DNA from: Aurantimonas sp. Leaf443
GTDB lineage: Bacteria > Pseudomonadota > Alphaproteobacteria > Rhizobiales > Rhizobiaceae
Assembly (NCBI RefSeq): GCF_001425575.1
Contig: NZ_LMRD01000006.1
Location: 312,513 to 376,512 of the forward strand
DNA: 64,000 bases
Reading direction: 5' to 3'
Shown: positions 36,387 through 44,590 of the stretch, in pieces
Layout: every line of letters begins with the position of its first letter
How positions within the stretch are numbered: position 1 is the stretch's first letter
Notes under the pieces: generated by a model
Database searches by the model: none
The model's input: only the letters and a program-made list of their open reading frames with translations
Told to the model about the DNA's origin: nothing
Program-made: the position numbers and the translations under genes

Positions 36387-36522
36387 CAATTCGATGCCAG
36401 CCTTAGTATTTCGTGCGCCGTGCAAGCTCCACGCCACCCCCGCTCGGACAGATAGGGCGGGACAACGACACTCGTACAAGTAGAGCTGCGGCGAAGACGC
36501 GCGTCGAATCCCGTTCGCGTGT

Positions 36523-37920
36523 TCAGCGCGTCGTCGTGCCGGGCCTCGGGCCGCGCAGGATGTCCTGCGCGAGGGCTGGATAGTTGCCGTCGAAATGATG
36601 GCCGCCATTCGTCGTGACGATCTCCGCGCCCCGGGCCGCGAGTGCCGGGCAGGCGCTGTCCTGCGCCTCCTCGCGCCCGTAGAAGCACTGGATGCGGGCG
36701 GCATCGAAGCCGGCGAGGTCGTCGAGGGTCGAGCGCCCGCCCGCCTGCACGCCCAGCCATCCCGCGACCGAGATCTGGAACGAGGCCTGCGGCGAGAGCG
36801 CGAGAAGCGAGAGCTGGGAGATCATGGCGCGATGGGCCGGATCGAGCGCGGCGACGATGGCGGGCAGCGCGTCGGCCCCGAAGGAATAGCCGACGAGCAC
36901 GATATGCGGGCTGTTCCAGCGCTTGGAATAGGTGTCGATGATGGCGGAAAGATCGGCCGCCGCCTTCTGCGGCGTGCGCTCGGACCAGAAGTAGCGCAGC
37001 GCGTCGACGCCGACCGTCGGCATGCCGGCGGCCTGCAGCTCGCCGCCGATCTGCCGGTCGATGTCGCGCCAGCCGCCGTCGCCCGAATAGATGATCGCCA
37101 TGCGCCCGTCGCCTTCGCCCACGGCCTCCAGAATGGCGAGCGGCAGGCGCGCGACCGTGCTTTCGGCGTCCTGCGCGGGGCCGGCGACGGGGGTCAGCGC
37201 GCGTTCCAGCGCGTCGAGGGCGGAAAGGCGCGTGTTCTCGACGGCGATCTCGGGCCAGCGCATCTCGAGCCGCGTCGCATGCGCGCGGCCCGTGTCGGGC
37301 GCGTCCGGCGAGAGGACGACGGTCACGGGGTTGGGCAGCGGGCCGGGCGTCAGCGCATAGACGGCGCCGGCTCCCGTCTCCTGCCGTTCGGCGGGCGTGC
37401 AGAGCGGCGTCTTCACGGCGATGGCCGGGAGCGGATCGACCGCGACCGTCGCCTCGATCGTCGCCTCGGGCGTCTGCGCGGCGATGGCGAGGGCGAGCGC
37501 CGCGCCCGCGCCGATGCCGGCCACGACCGGCGCCTCGTAGTCGTCGTTGCCGAGGTCGCGCTGGATGCGGTGGCTGACGGCCTCGATGTCGGAGACGAGA
37601 TAGAGGCACTCGTCCTCGATCGTGGCGAGGCGGGCGAGATAGGCGGGCAGGTCGATGCCGAGCGTGATGACGCCCTTGGCCTTCAGGCGCTCGGCGAGCG
37701 CGGCCTCCGTCTCGCCCCAGCCGTCCGCGCCCGAGAAGAGCACGACCTCCGAAACCGCCTCTGAGGCTTTCGGCAGAACGAGGATCGGGTCCGGCAGGGT
37801 CTGCGAGCCGTCGTCCGGCGCTTCCTGCTGCTGCGCGAGGGCGCCCGCGCAGAGGAACAGCCATGCCGCGGCCGCTGCCGCCACGCGCGCGGCGGGCCGG
37901 CGCTTGCGTCCTGGGGTCAT
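36523..37920 (-). CDS. acvB: AcvB/VirJ-like periplasmic lysyl-phosphatidylglycerol hydrolase
   Basis: A 465-residue exported alpha/beta hydrolase. The signal peptide is about 1-29 (ending GALAQ). Two VirJ-like halves are visible: an N-terminal one with LFSGADGWGE and GIGAGAAL, in which the serine nucleophile is missing, and a C-terminal VirJ domain with IIYSGDGGWRDID and the GYSFGADALP nucleophile elbow. In Agrobacterium and Sinorhizobium, AcvB hydrolyses the lysyl-phosphatidylglycerol made by LpiA. Here the ATG overlaps the stop of lpiA by 4 nt, the same operon order, which supports the assignment. It ends near a convergently unrelated NUDIX gene. Confidence 0.88.
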   Translation of the reverse strand: MTPGRKRRPAARVAAAAAAWLFLCAGALAQQQEAPDDGSQTLPDPILVLPKASEAVSEVVLFSGADGWGETEAALAERLKAKGVITLGIDLPAYLARLATIEDECLYLVSDIEAVSHRIQRDLGNDDYEAPVVAGIGAGAALALAIAAQTPEATIEATVAVDPLPAIAVKTPLCTPAERQETGAGAVYALTPGPLPNPVTVVLSPDAPDTGRAHATRLEMRWPEIAVENTRLSALDALERALTPVAGPAQDAESTVARLPLAILEAVGEGDGRMAIIYSGDGGWRDIDRQIGGELQAAGMPTVGVDALRYFWSERTPQKAAADLSAIIDTYSKRWNSPHIVLVGYSFGADALPAIVAALDPAHRAMISQLSLLALSPQASFQISVAGWLGVQAGGRSTLDDLAGFDAARIQCFYGREEAQDSACPALAARGAEIVTTNGGHHFDGNYPALAQDILRGPRPGTTTR

Positions 37921-40544
37921 CGCGACACCACTCCTCTGAAGCCGCCGGCGATGAGGGCGGACGCGTCGGCCAGGGCGAGGGCCGGGTTGATGCCGCCCGC
38001 CACCGCGAGATAGCGGGGCTGCCATTCGGGATCGAACTTGGCCTTGAAGGCGCGCAGGCCCTTGAAGTTGTAGAAGCGTCCGCCGTGGCCGAAGGCCAGC
38101 CGCCCGATGCGGTTCCAGGCCGGCGCCGCCGGACTGTCGGCAAGGCCCGAGAGCGGCGCCATGCCGAGGTTGAAGCTGCGATAGCCCTCGTCGCGCATGT
38201 GTTCCATCAGGCGGATGAAGAGGAACTCCATCGAGGATTTCGGCGCGCCGTTCGAGAAGCGCATGAGGTCGATGGAGGCCTCGGCCTTCGTGCCCGTCCG
38301 CAACACGTTGGCGAAGGCGACGATGCGCCCCTCGTGGCGCAGGAGCGCGACGGGCTGGGAGAGCATATAGGCGTCGTCGAAGAAGCCGACCGAGAAGCGC
38401 TTCTCGCGCGCGCTGCGCTCGGCGAGCCATTCGTCGGAGATGGCGCGCAGCTCGTCCAGCACCGCCGGCACCGCCTCCGGCAGGCGATACTCGAAGACGA
38501 GCCCGTCGCGCGTGCCCCGGCTCGCCGTCTGGCGCAGGCCCGAGCGCCGCGCGCCCTTGAGGTCGAAGCGCGTCAGGTCCACAACCGCCATCTCGCCGAG
38601 TTTGAGCGCCTGCAGGCCGGCATCGGCACACAGGGCCACGGCCGAGGGCGCCACCTGGTAGAAGACGGCGCGCCCGCCGACCTCGCGCGCCATCTCCACG
38701 AAGCTCCAGACGAGATCGCGCTGGGCGGCCGGCGTGCCGATGGGCTCGAACAGGGCGATGAAGGAGCGGCCGTGCCGCCCGTACATGACGAAGCCCTTGC
38801 CGTCGCGCGAGAAGAGGAGGCTCTTGTCGGCGCAGCGCACGAGGTTGGCGTCGGAGACGTCCTGCGTCTCCACGATGGCGGCCGCGCGGGCGATGTCCGC
38901 CGGCAGGGGGGCGGGGACGGTGCCGCGCGAGGGGCGCAGAAGGCTGGCGAGCGCGGCGGCGCCGGCGATCACGGCGATGCCGACGAAGGCCCGCAGGCTG
39001 CGCGGCGCGTCGCTCTCGAACTCGAATTCCAGCCAGAGCTCGTGCGTGTAGGCGACGTCCTTGTAGACGAAGAGCAGGATCGCCGCCGCGCTCGCCACGA
39101 TGATGGCGATGGCGAAGAGCCAGGGCCCCGTCAGCCTCTGGCGCCAGAGCGAGGCCGGCCTGTCGAACTCGCGCCGCGTGACGAGAAGGGCGGCGACGAG
39201 AACCGCCAGAAGGGCGGCCTCGTAGACGGCCAGCGCCTTGGCGAAGCACAGGACGAGCGAGACGAGAGAGACGACGAGCGCCACCGCCCAGGCCCCGTCG
39301 AGCCGCTGGTTCAGCCCGCGCCCGGCGATGGCGAGGCCCAGGCCGAGAATGCCCGACAGGAAGGTCGCGGCCTCGACGAGCGGCAGCGGCAGGTAGGAGG
39401 AGAGCGCGTCGAGGTCGCCCTGCGGGGCGGGGGTGACGCTGGAGAGGACGAGGGTGAGGCCGGTGATGACGGCGAGCGTCGCCAGGACCGGCGGCGCGAT
39501 GCGCGTGCCGGCCGCGCGCAGCCTCTGCCCGTCCGGCCCGGTGAAGAGCTGGCGCGTCTCGGCCACGCAGACGAGGAGTGCGGCGATCACCAGAGGCAGC
39601 ACGTAGTAGACGACGCGGTAGAGAAGGAGCGAGGAGATCAGCGCCGTCGTCGGCACGCTGGCCCCGAGCGCGGCCACCATCACCGTCTCGAAGACGCCGA
39701 GCCCCGCCGGCACGTGGCTGAGGACGCCGATGCCGATCGCCACGGCGTAGATGGCGAGGAAGGCGGGATAGCCGACGGTGGCCTCCTGCGGAAGCAGCGC
39801 GTAGAGCGCCAGCGCCGCGAAGGAGACGTCGAGGGCGGTGACGACGAGCTGGCTCGCCACGATGCGGGCACCCGGCAGCGCCAGCGAGACGCGCCCGAGC
39901 GTCAGGCGCCGGCCGCGCCCGAGGACCAGGACGAGCGCCATCCCGAGCGCCAGCGCCAGGAAGGCCGCGATGCGCAGCGGCGCCGGCGAGACGCCGATCG
40001 CCGCGCCCAGGCGCTCGGCCGAGACCGCCGTCGCCACCACGACCACCGCCAGGAGGCCGAGCCCGAAGGCGGCGGTGACGAAGCCGATGACCTTGGCGAC
40101 CGCCTCGGGCGAGAGCCCGAGCCGCGAATAGAAACGGTAGCGGATCGCGCCGCCGCTCAAGGGTCCGAAGCCCGCCGTGTTGCCGACGGCATAGGCGCAG
40201 AAGGCCACGAAGGCGACCGCCCGGTAGGGGCGCTTCTCGCCGGCATAGGCGAGGCCTTCCACGTCGTAGACGGTGAGGGCGGCGTAGCTCGCCGCCGTGG
40301 CCGCCACGGCGAGGAGGAGGTCGCCATAGGGCGTGGCCGACAGCGCGGCCACGAGTTCGGCATAGGAGACCTCCGCCGCAAGGCGCCGCAGCGCGAAGAC
40401 GAAGACGGCGAAGACGAGGGCCGCCAGTCCGAGCGTCACCGCCCGGCTGTGCAGGAGCGCCGAAAGGCGGCCCGGCTCCTGCGCCTCGCCCGCGTCCGGC
40501 GCCGCATCCGCCCCGCCGGACAGTCCGCTCGCGTCCTTGGTCAT
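37917..40544 (-). CDS. lpiA: LpiA/MprF, phosphatidylglycerol lysyltransferase
   Basis: An 875-residue membrane protein. The first about 550 residues hold 13-14 transmembrane helices (flippase/UPF0104 part, with VGNTAGFGPLSGGAIRYRFY and PAGLGVFETVM). The C-terminal about 300 residues form the cytosolic GNAT-like DUF2156 synthase domain (FSRDGKGFVMYGRHGRS, ISDEWLAERSAREKRFSVGFF, FLFIRLMEHMRDEGYRSFNLGM). It transfers lysine (or another amino acid) from tRNA to phosphatidylglycerol, lowering membrane charge and raising resistance to cationic peptides and acid. In rhizobia, lpiA is acid-inducible. It is divergent from preT. Confidence 0.92.
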   Translation of the reverse strand: MTKDASGLSGGADAAPDAGEAQEPGRLSALLHSRAVTLGLAALVFAVFVFALRRLAAEVSYAELVAALSATPYGDLLLAVAATAASYAALTVYDVEGLAYAGEKRPYRAVAFVAFCAYAVGNTAGFGPLSGGAIRYRFYSRLGLSPEAVAKVIGFVTAAFGLGLLAVVVVATAVSAERLGAAIGVSPAPLRIAAFLALALGMALVLVLGRGRRLTLGRVSLALPGARIVASQLVVTALDVSFAALALYALLPQEATVGYPAFLAIYAVAIGIGVLSHVPAGLGVFETVMVAALGASVPTTALISSLLLYRVVYYVLPLVIAALLVCVAETRQLFTGPDGQRLRAAGTRIAPPVLATLAVITGLTLVLSSVTPAPQGDLDALSSYLPLPLVEAATFLSGILGLGLAIAGRGLNQRLDGAWAVALVVSLVSLVLCFAKALAVYEAALLAVLVAALLVTRREFDRPASLWRQRLTGPWLFAIAIIVASAAAILLFVYKDVAYTHELWLEFEFESDAPRSLRAFVGIAVIAGAAALASLLRPSRGTVPAPLPADIARAAAIVETQDVSDANLVRCADKSLLFSRDGKGFVMYGRHGRSFIALFEPIGTPAAQRDLVWSFVEMAREVGGRAVFYQVAPSAVALCADAGLQALKLGEMAVVDLTRFDLKGARRSGLRQTASRGTRDGLVFEYRLPEAVPAVLDELRAISDEWLAERSAREKRFSVGFFDDAYMLSQPVALLRHEGRIVAFANVLRTGTKAEASIDLMRFSNGAPKSSMEFLFIRLMEHMRDEGYRSFNLGMAPLSGLADSPAAPAWNRIGRLAFGHGGRFYNFKGLRAFKAKFDPEWQPRYLAVAGGINPALALADASALIAGGFRGVVSR

Positions 40545-40692
40545 CGCCCGTCTGCTTCCAGCCGCCCCGCGCCCCCGGGCGTGCCAGCGCCGCGAGCCGG
40601 GCGCCTCTTCTCACGCGCCGCGCCTTCGCGCAACGAAACGCTTCGTAACGCGGTCGCTGCGAGACCCCGATCCCGCCTCGCGACGGTGATTT

Positions 40693-40708
40693 TTGACCAT
40701 CCGATAAA
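40693..40708. promoter_or_regulatory. Candidate RutR box upstream of preT
   Basis: TTGACCATCCGATAAA matches the E. coli RutR consensus TTGACCAnnTGGTCAA perfectly in its left half (7 of 7) and at 4 of 7 positions in the right half. It lies 113 bases before the preT start in the divergent lpiA/preT region, which is AT-rich for this window. It is a weaker match than the site at 48269. Confidence 0.45.
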
Positions 40709-40820
40709 ATTCTTTGACGGACGCGATTTTTGCGATCATCCTCTTTGGAATGGTCCCAAGGAAGGGCGCGGGAGGCGCGTTTCCGAGGAGCCGCCTTCAT
40801 CAGCCGGGAGGTCCCGCCGT

Positions 40821-42176
40821 ATGAACGACGCCACGCCCATCCGCCCCGACATCGCCGCGGCGAGGTTGTCCGCCGAGGCGCTCGCGGACAACTTCTCCGA
40901 CATTCATCCCCCGCTGCAGGCGCATGAGGCGCTGGTCGAGGCCGACCGCTGCTACTTCTGCTACGACGCGCCCTGCATGCAGGCCTGCCCGACCTCGATC
41001 GACGTGCCGCTCTTCATCCGGCAGATCCAGGCGGGCAACCCGCTCGGCGCGGGCAAGACGATCCTGGCCTCCAACATTCTCGGCGGCATCTGCGCCCGCG
41101 TCTGCCCCACCGAGACGCTGTGCGAGGAGGCCTGCGTGCGCGAGACGGCGGAGGGCAAGCCGGTGAAGATCGGCCTCCTGCAGCGCTTCGCCACCGACCA
41201 TGCGATGGAGGCGGGCATCCAGCCCTTCCAGCGCGCCGCCCCGACCGGCAAGAGCGTCGCGGTGGTGGGGGCGGGGCCGGCGGGCCTGTCCTGCGCCCAC
41301 CGCCTCGCCTCGCTCGGCCACGACGTGACGCTCTACGACGCGCGGCCCAAGCCCGGCGGGCTCAACGAGTTCGGCATCGCCGCCTACAAGGCGACGGACG
41401 GGTTCGCGCAGGCCGAGGTCGACTTCGTCCTCTCGGTCGGCGGGATCGCGCTGGAAGCCGGCAAGGCGCTCGGCCGCGACATCCATCTGGGAGACCTGCG
41501 GCGCGACCACGACGCCGTCTTCCTCGGCCTCGGCCTTGCCGGCGTCAACGCGCTGGGCGCCGAGAACGAGGGCAGTTCCGGCAGTCACGATGCCGTCGCC
41601 TGGATCGCGACGCTCCGCCAGACGAGCGACCTCGCCGATCTTCCCGTCGGGCGCCGCGTCGTCGTCGTCGGCGGCGGCATGACGGCGGTGGACGCGGCCG
41701 TGCAGGCCAAGGGCCTCGGCGCGCAGGAGGTCACGCTCGTCTACCGCCGCGGCCGCGAGGCGATGAACGCCTCGGCCTACGAGCAGGAAGTGGCGGCGAC
41801 GCGCGGCGTGCATCTGCGCTTCAATCTCTCGCCCCGGCGCATTCTGGCCTCGAACGGCGCCGTCACCGGCATCGAGTTCGAGCGCACGACGAGCGTCGAC
41901 GGCGCGCTGCGGCCGACCGGCGAGATCGTGACGATCGAGGCCGACCAGGTCTTCAAGGCGATCGGCCAGGCCTTCGTGCCCGACGGCCTGTCGGACGAGA
42001 GCGAGGGCATCGCGCTGGAGAAGGGCCGTATCCGCGTCGACGCCGCCCGCCGCACGAGCCTTGCCGGCGTCTGGGCCGGCGGCGACTGCATCGCGGCGGG
42101 CGAGGACCTGACGGTGGTCGCGGTGGAGGACGGCAAGGTGGCGGCGATGGATATCCATGCCGCGCTGATGGGGTAG
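40821..42176 (+). CDS. preT: PreT, NAD(P)H/FAD subunit of dihydropyrimidine dehydrogenase
   Basis: A 451-residue flavoprotein related to the glutamate synthase small subunit. The N-terminal region carries iron-sulfur cysteines (CYFCYDAPCMQACPTSID near 44-61 and CARVCPTETLCEEACV near 92-107). FAD site VVGAGPAGLSCA near 147 and NAD site VVVGGGMTAVDAA near 281 follow. With PreA it reduces uracil and thymine to the dihydro forms, the first step of reductive pyrimidine breakdown. The ATG has GGGAGG upstream. A methyltransferase gene begins 10 bases after its stop, ahead of preA. Confidence 0.93.
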   Translation: MNDATPIRPDIAAARLSAEALADNFSDIHPPLQAHEALVEADRCYFCYDAPCMQACPTSIDVPLFIRQIQAGNPLGAGKTILASNILGGICARVCPTETLCEEACVRETAEGKPVKIGLLQRFATDHAMEAGIQPFQRAAPTGKSVAVVGAGPAGLSCAHRLASLGHDVTLYDARPKPGGLNEFGIAAYKATDGFAQAEVDFVLSVGGIALEAGKALGRDIHLGDLRRDHDAVFLGLGLAGVNALGAENEGSSGSHDAVAWIATLRQTSDLADLPVGRRVVVVGGGMTAVDAAVQAKGLGAQEVTLVYRRGREAMNASAYEQEVAATRGVHLRFNLSPRRILASNGAVTGIEFERTTSVDGALRPTGEIVTIEADQVFKAIGQAFVPDGLSDESEGIALEKGRIRVDAARRTSLAGVWAGGDCIAAGEDLTVVAVEDGKVAAMDIHAALMG

Positions 42177-42186
42177 GGAGATCGTC

Positions 42187-43026
42187 GTGGCCGGTGTGGA
42201 GGACGGGGTCAGGCGCCATTACGCCGGGTTCGGCGTTCTGGACCGCATTCGCGACGGCCTTGCCGCCGCAGGTCTCGATCTCGACCGGCTGACGCCGGCC
42301 GACCTTCGGCCGGTGGACGAGTTCCACATCGGCGGCGGCGCGGCGACGCAGGCGCTTCTCGATGGCCTCGATCTCCCGCCCGGTCTCTCCGTCCTCGACA
42401 TCGGCTGCGGCATCGGCGGTCCGGCCCGCGCGCTCGCGCTTCGCGGCGCCGGCGACGTGACGGGGGTCGATCTGACGCCGGACTTCGTGGAGACGGCCCG
42501 CGCGCTGAGCGCCATGGTCGGGCTCGCCGATCGCACGCGCTTCGAGGTCGCCAGCGCCCTCGACCTTCCCTTCGAGGCCGACCGTTTCGATCTGGCGCTT
42601 CTCCTGCATGTCGGCATGAACATTCCCGACAAGGCGGCGCTCTTCTCGCAGGCCTACCGCGTCCTGAAGCCGGGCGGCACCTTCGCCGTCTACGACGTGA
42701 TGCTGACCGGCGAGGGCGCACCGACCTATCCGGTGCCCTGGGCGGAGACGGCCGACCTGTCTCATCTCGCCCCGCCCGCGCACTACCGCCGCCATGGCGA
42801 GGCGGCAGGATTCACGCTCCTTCGCGAGTCGGTCCACCGCGAGCGGGCGCTCGCCTTCTTCGCCGCGCTGAAGGCCCAGGCGAAGGCGGCGGCGCCAGCG
42901 CTCGGGCTGCATCTCCTGATGGGCCCGACCATCCGGGAGAAGAGCGCCAACATGATCTCCGCGATCGACGCCGGCACGCTCGCGCCCGTCGAAATGATCT
43001 TCCGCGTTCCCGCGACGAAAGGCTGA
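42187..43026 (+). CDS. SAM-dependent class I methyltransferase between preT and preA
   Basis: A 279-residue cytosolic methyltransferase. SAM-binding motif I is VLDIGCGIGGPARAL near residue 69; the acidic loop GVDLTPDFVETA and motif II/III, DRFDLALLLHVGMN and VLKPGGTFAVYDVM, follow. Overall it resembles the UbiE/tocopherol-methyltransferase-like Methyltransf_11 group. The start is GTG at 42187 with AGGGAG 6 bases upstream. It begins 10 bases after preT and ends 4 bases before preA, so the three are surely one operon. Its substrate is unknown; a pyrimidine, a ring-opened product, a flavin or a protein are all possible. I know of no methylation step in this pathway. Confidence 0.8.
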   Translation: MAGVEDGVRRHYAGFGVLDRIRDGLAAAGLDLDRLTPADLRPVDEFHIGGGAATQALLDGLDLPPGLSVLDIGCGIGGPARALALRGAGDVTGVDLTPDFVETARALSAMVGLADRTRFEVASALDLPFEADRFDLALLLHVGMNIPDKAALFSQAYRVLKPGGTFAVYDVMLTGEGAPTYPVPWAETADLSHLAPPAHYRRHGEAAGFTLLRESVHRERALAFFAALKAQAKAAAPALGLHLLMGPTIREKSANMISAIDAGTLAPVEMIFRVPATKG

Positions 43027-43030
43027 ACCC

Positions 43031-44374
43031 ATGGCGAACCTCGCGACGAGCTTCCTCGGCATCTCCTCCCCGAACCCGTTCTGGCTCGCCTCCGCTCCGC
43101 CGACCGACAAGGAATACAACGTCCAGCGCGCCTTCGAGGCGGGGTGGGGCGGCGTGGTCTGGAAGACGCTCGGCGAGGGCGACCCGGTCGTCAACGTCAA
43201 CGGCCCGCGCTACGGCGCCATCCACGGGCCGGACCGGCGGCTCCTCGGGCTCAACAATATCGAGCTCATCACCGATCGCGCGCTCGAGACCAATCTCGAG
43301 GAGATCGCGCGCGTGAAGCGCAACTGGCCGGACCGGGCGATGATCGTCTCGCTGATGGTGCCCTGCGAGGAGAAGAGCTGGCAGTCGATCCTGCAGGTCG
43401 TGGAGGAGACGGGCGCGGACGGCGTCGAGCTGAACTTCGGCTGTCCGCACGGCATGAGCGAGCGCGGCATGGGTTCGGCGGTCGGGCAGGTTCCAGAATA
43501 TATCGAGATGGTCGCGCGCTGGTGCAAGCAGCACTCGCGCCTGCCGGTGATCGTCAAGCTCACGCCCAACATCACCGACATCCGCTATCCCGCCCGCGCC
43601 GCCAGGCGCGGCGGGGCGGACGCCGTCTCGCTCATCAACACGATCTCCTCCATCGTCTCGATCGACCTCGACAATTTCGCGCCGACGCCCACCATCGACG
43701 GCAAGGGCAGCCATGGCGGCTATTGCGGCCCCGCGGTGAAGCCGATCGCGCTCAACATGGTGGCCGAGATCGCGCGCGACGCCGAGACGCGGGGCATGCC
43801 CATGTCGGGGATCGGCGGCATCACCACCTGGCGGGACGCGGCCGAGTTCATAGCGCTCGGCTGCGGCACGGTGCAGGTCTGCACGGCCGCCATGACCTAC
43901 GGGTTCAGGGTCGTGCAGGAGATGGCGTCCGGCCTGTCGGACTGGATGGACGAGAAGGGCTACGCCACGATCGAGGACTTCCGCGGCCGCGCGGCGCCCA
44001 ACGTCACCGACTGGCAGTATCTGAACCTCAACTACGTGACCAAGGCCCGAATCGATCAGGACCTGTGCATCCAGTGCGGCCGCTGCCACATCGCCTGCGA
44101 GGACACGTCGCATCAGGCGATCACCAGCCAGGTCGACGGGATCCGGCATTTCGAGGTGATCGACGAGGAATGCGTCGGCTGCAACCTCTGCGTAAATGTC
44201 TGCCCCGTGCAAGACTGTATCACAATGGAACAGATTTCCGGCGTCGATCCGCGCACGGGCAAGCCTATTCCGGATGATTATTCGAACTGGACTGTCCACG
44301 CGAACAATCCGATGCGCCGCGAGACGTTGCAGTTCGCGCCCGAGCCCGTGCGCCTTCCCGATGCGGCCGAGTAG
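43031..44374 (+). CDS. preA: PreA, dihydropyrimidine dehydrogenase catalytic subunit
   Basis: A 447-residue FMN-containing TIM-barrel of the dihydroorotate dehydrogenase family with a C-terminal two-cluster ferredoxin domain. ELNFGCPHGMSERGMG near 134 and KLTPNITDI near 175 form the pyrimidine site, GIGGITTW near 256 binds FMN phosphate, and CIQCGRCHIAC (about 344) and CVGCNLCVNVCP (about 378) bind [4Fe-4S] clusters. The position I align with the catalytic Cys of mammalian DPD (in MGxxCGQ) is Val (MGSAVGQ), which I recall also in E. coli PreA. It functions with PreT. The ATG is 4 bases after the methyltransferase stop. Confidence 0.94.
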   Translation: MANLATSFLGISSPNPFWLASAPPTDKEYNVQRAFEAGWGGVVWKTLGEGDPVVNVNGPRYGAIHGPDRRLLGLNNIELITDRALETNLEEIARVKRNWPDRAMIVSLMVPCEEKSWQSILQVVEETGADGVELNFGCPHGMSERGMGSAVGQVPEYIEMVARWCKQHSRLPVIVKLTPNITDIRYPARAARRGGADAVSLINTISSIVSIDLDNFAPTPTIDGKGSHGGYCGPAVKPIALNMVAEIARDAETRGMPMSGIGGITTWRDAAEFIALGCGTVQVCTAAMTYGFRVVQEMASGLSDWMDEKGYATIEDFRGRAAPNVTDWQYLNLNYVTKARIDQDLCIQCGRCHIACEDTSHQAITSQVDGIRHFEVIDEECVGCNLCVNVCPVQDCITMEQISGVDPRTGKPIPDDYSNWTVHANNPMRRETLQFAPEPVRLPDAAE

Positions 44375-44428
44375 AACCGTCATTCTACTGTCACGTTTCA
44401 TGCAACGGTTGTCACGATCCCGCCGCTT

Positions 44429-44452
44429 TTCGGCCCGGCTTACCGGGCCGAA
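44429..44452 (+). terminator. Hairpin after preA
   Basis: TTCGGCCCGG and CCGGGCCGAA form a 10-bp stem with a CTTA loop, 54 bases beyond the preA stop. There is no clean T-run. It probably separates the preT-preA operon from the downstream EAL gene. Confidence 0.6.
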
Positions 44453-44590
44453 TCTGGCCTTTCCGGGTATAGCGCCGCAAATTCGCCGCACGTGCGGACG
44501 GTTGTGGTAACGGCTTCATAAGAACAACGGTTCAATTTGCTCTTCGAGTGAACCCGCTCCTCTTTGGGGGCGACGCCGAGAACCGTCCGG

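Noticed and set aside
37921-40800. A long minus-strand open frame in a second register over lpiA and its upstream region
   Set aside because: It is out of register with lpiA and reads as Arg/Ala/Gly-rich sequence. Only its C-terminal part, from 37920 down to 36523, encodes a real protein (acvB).
37863-40820. A very long plus-strand open frame running through the lpiA region into preT
   Set aside because: It is the antisense shadow of lpiA/acvB in GC-rich DNA; its translation is Arg/Gly/Glu/Asp-rich low-complexity sequence without domains. Only the part from 40821 is real (preT).
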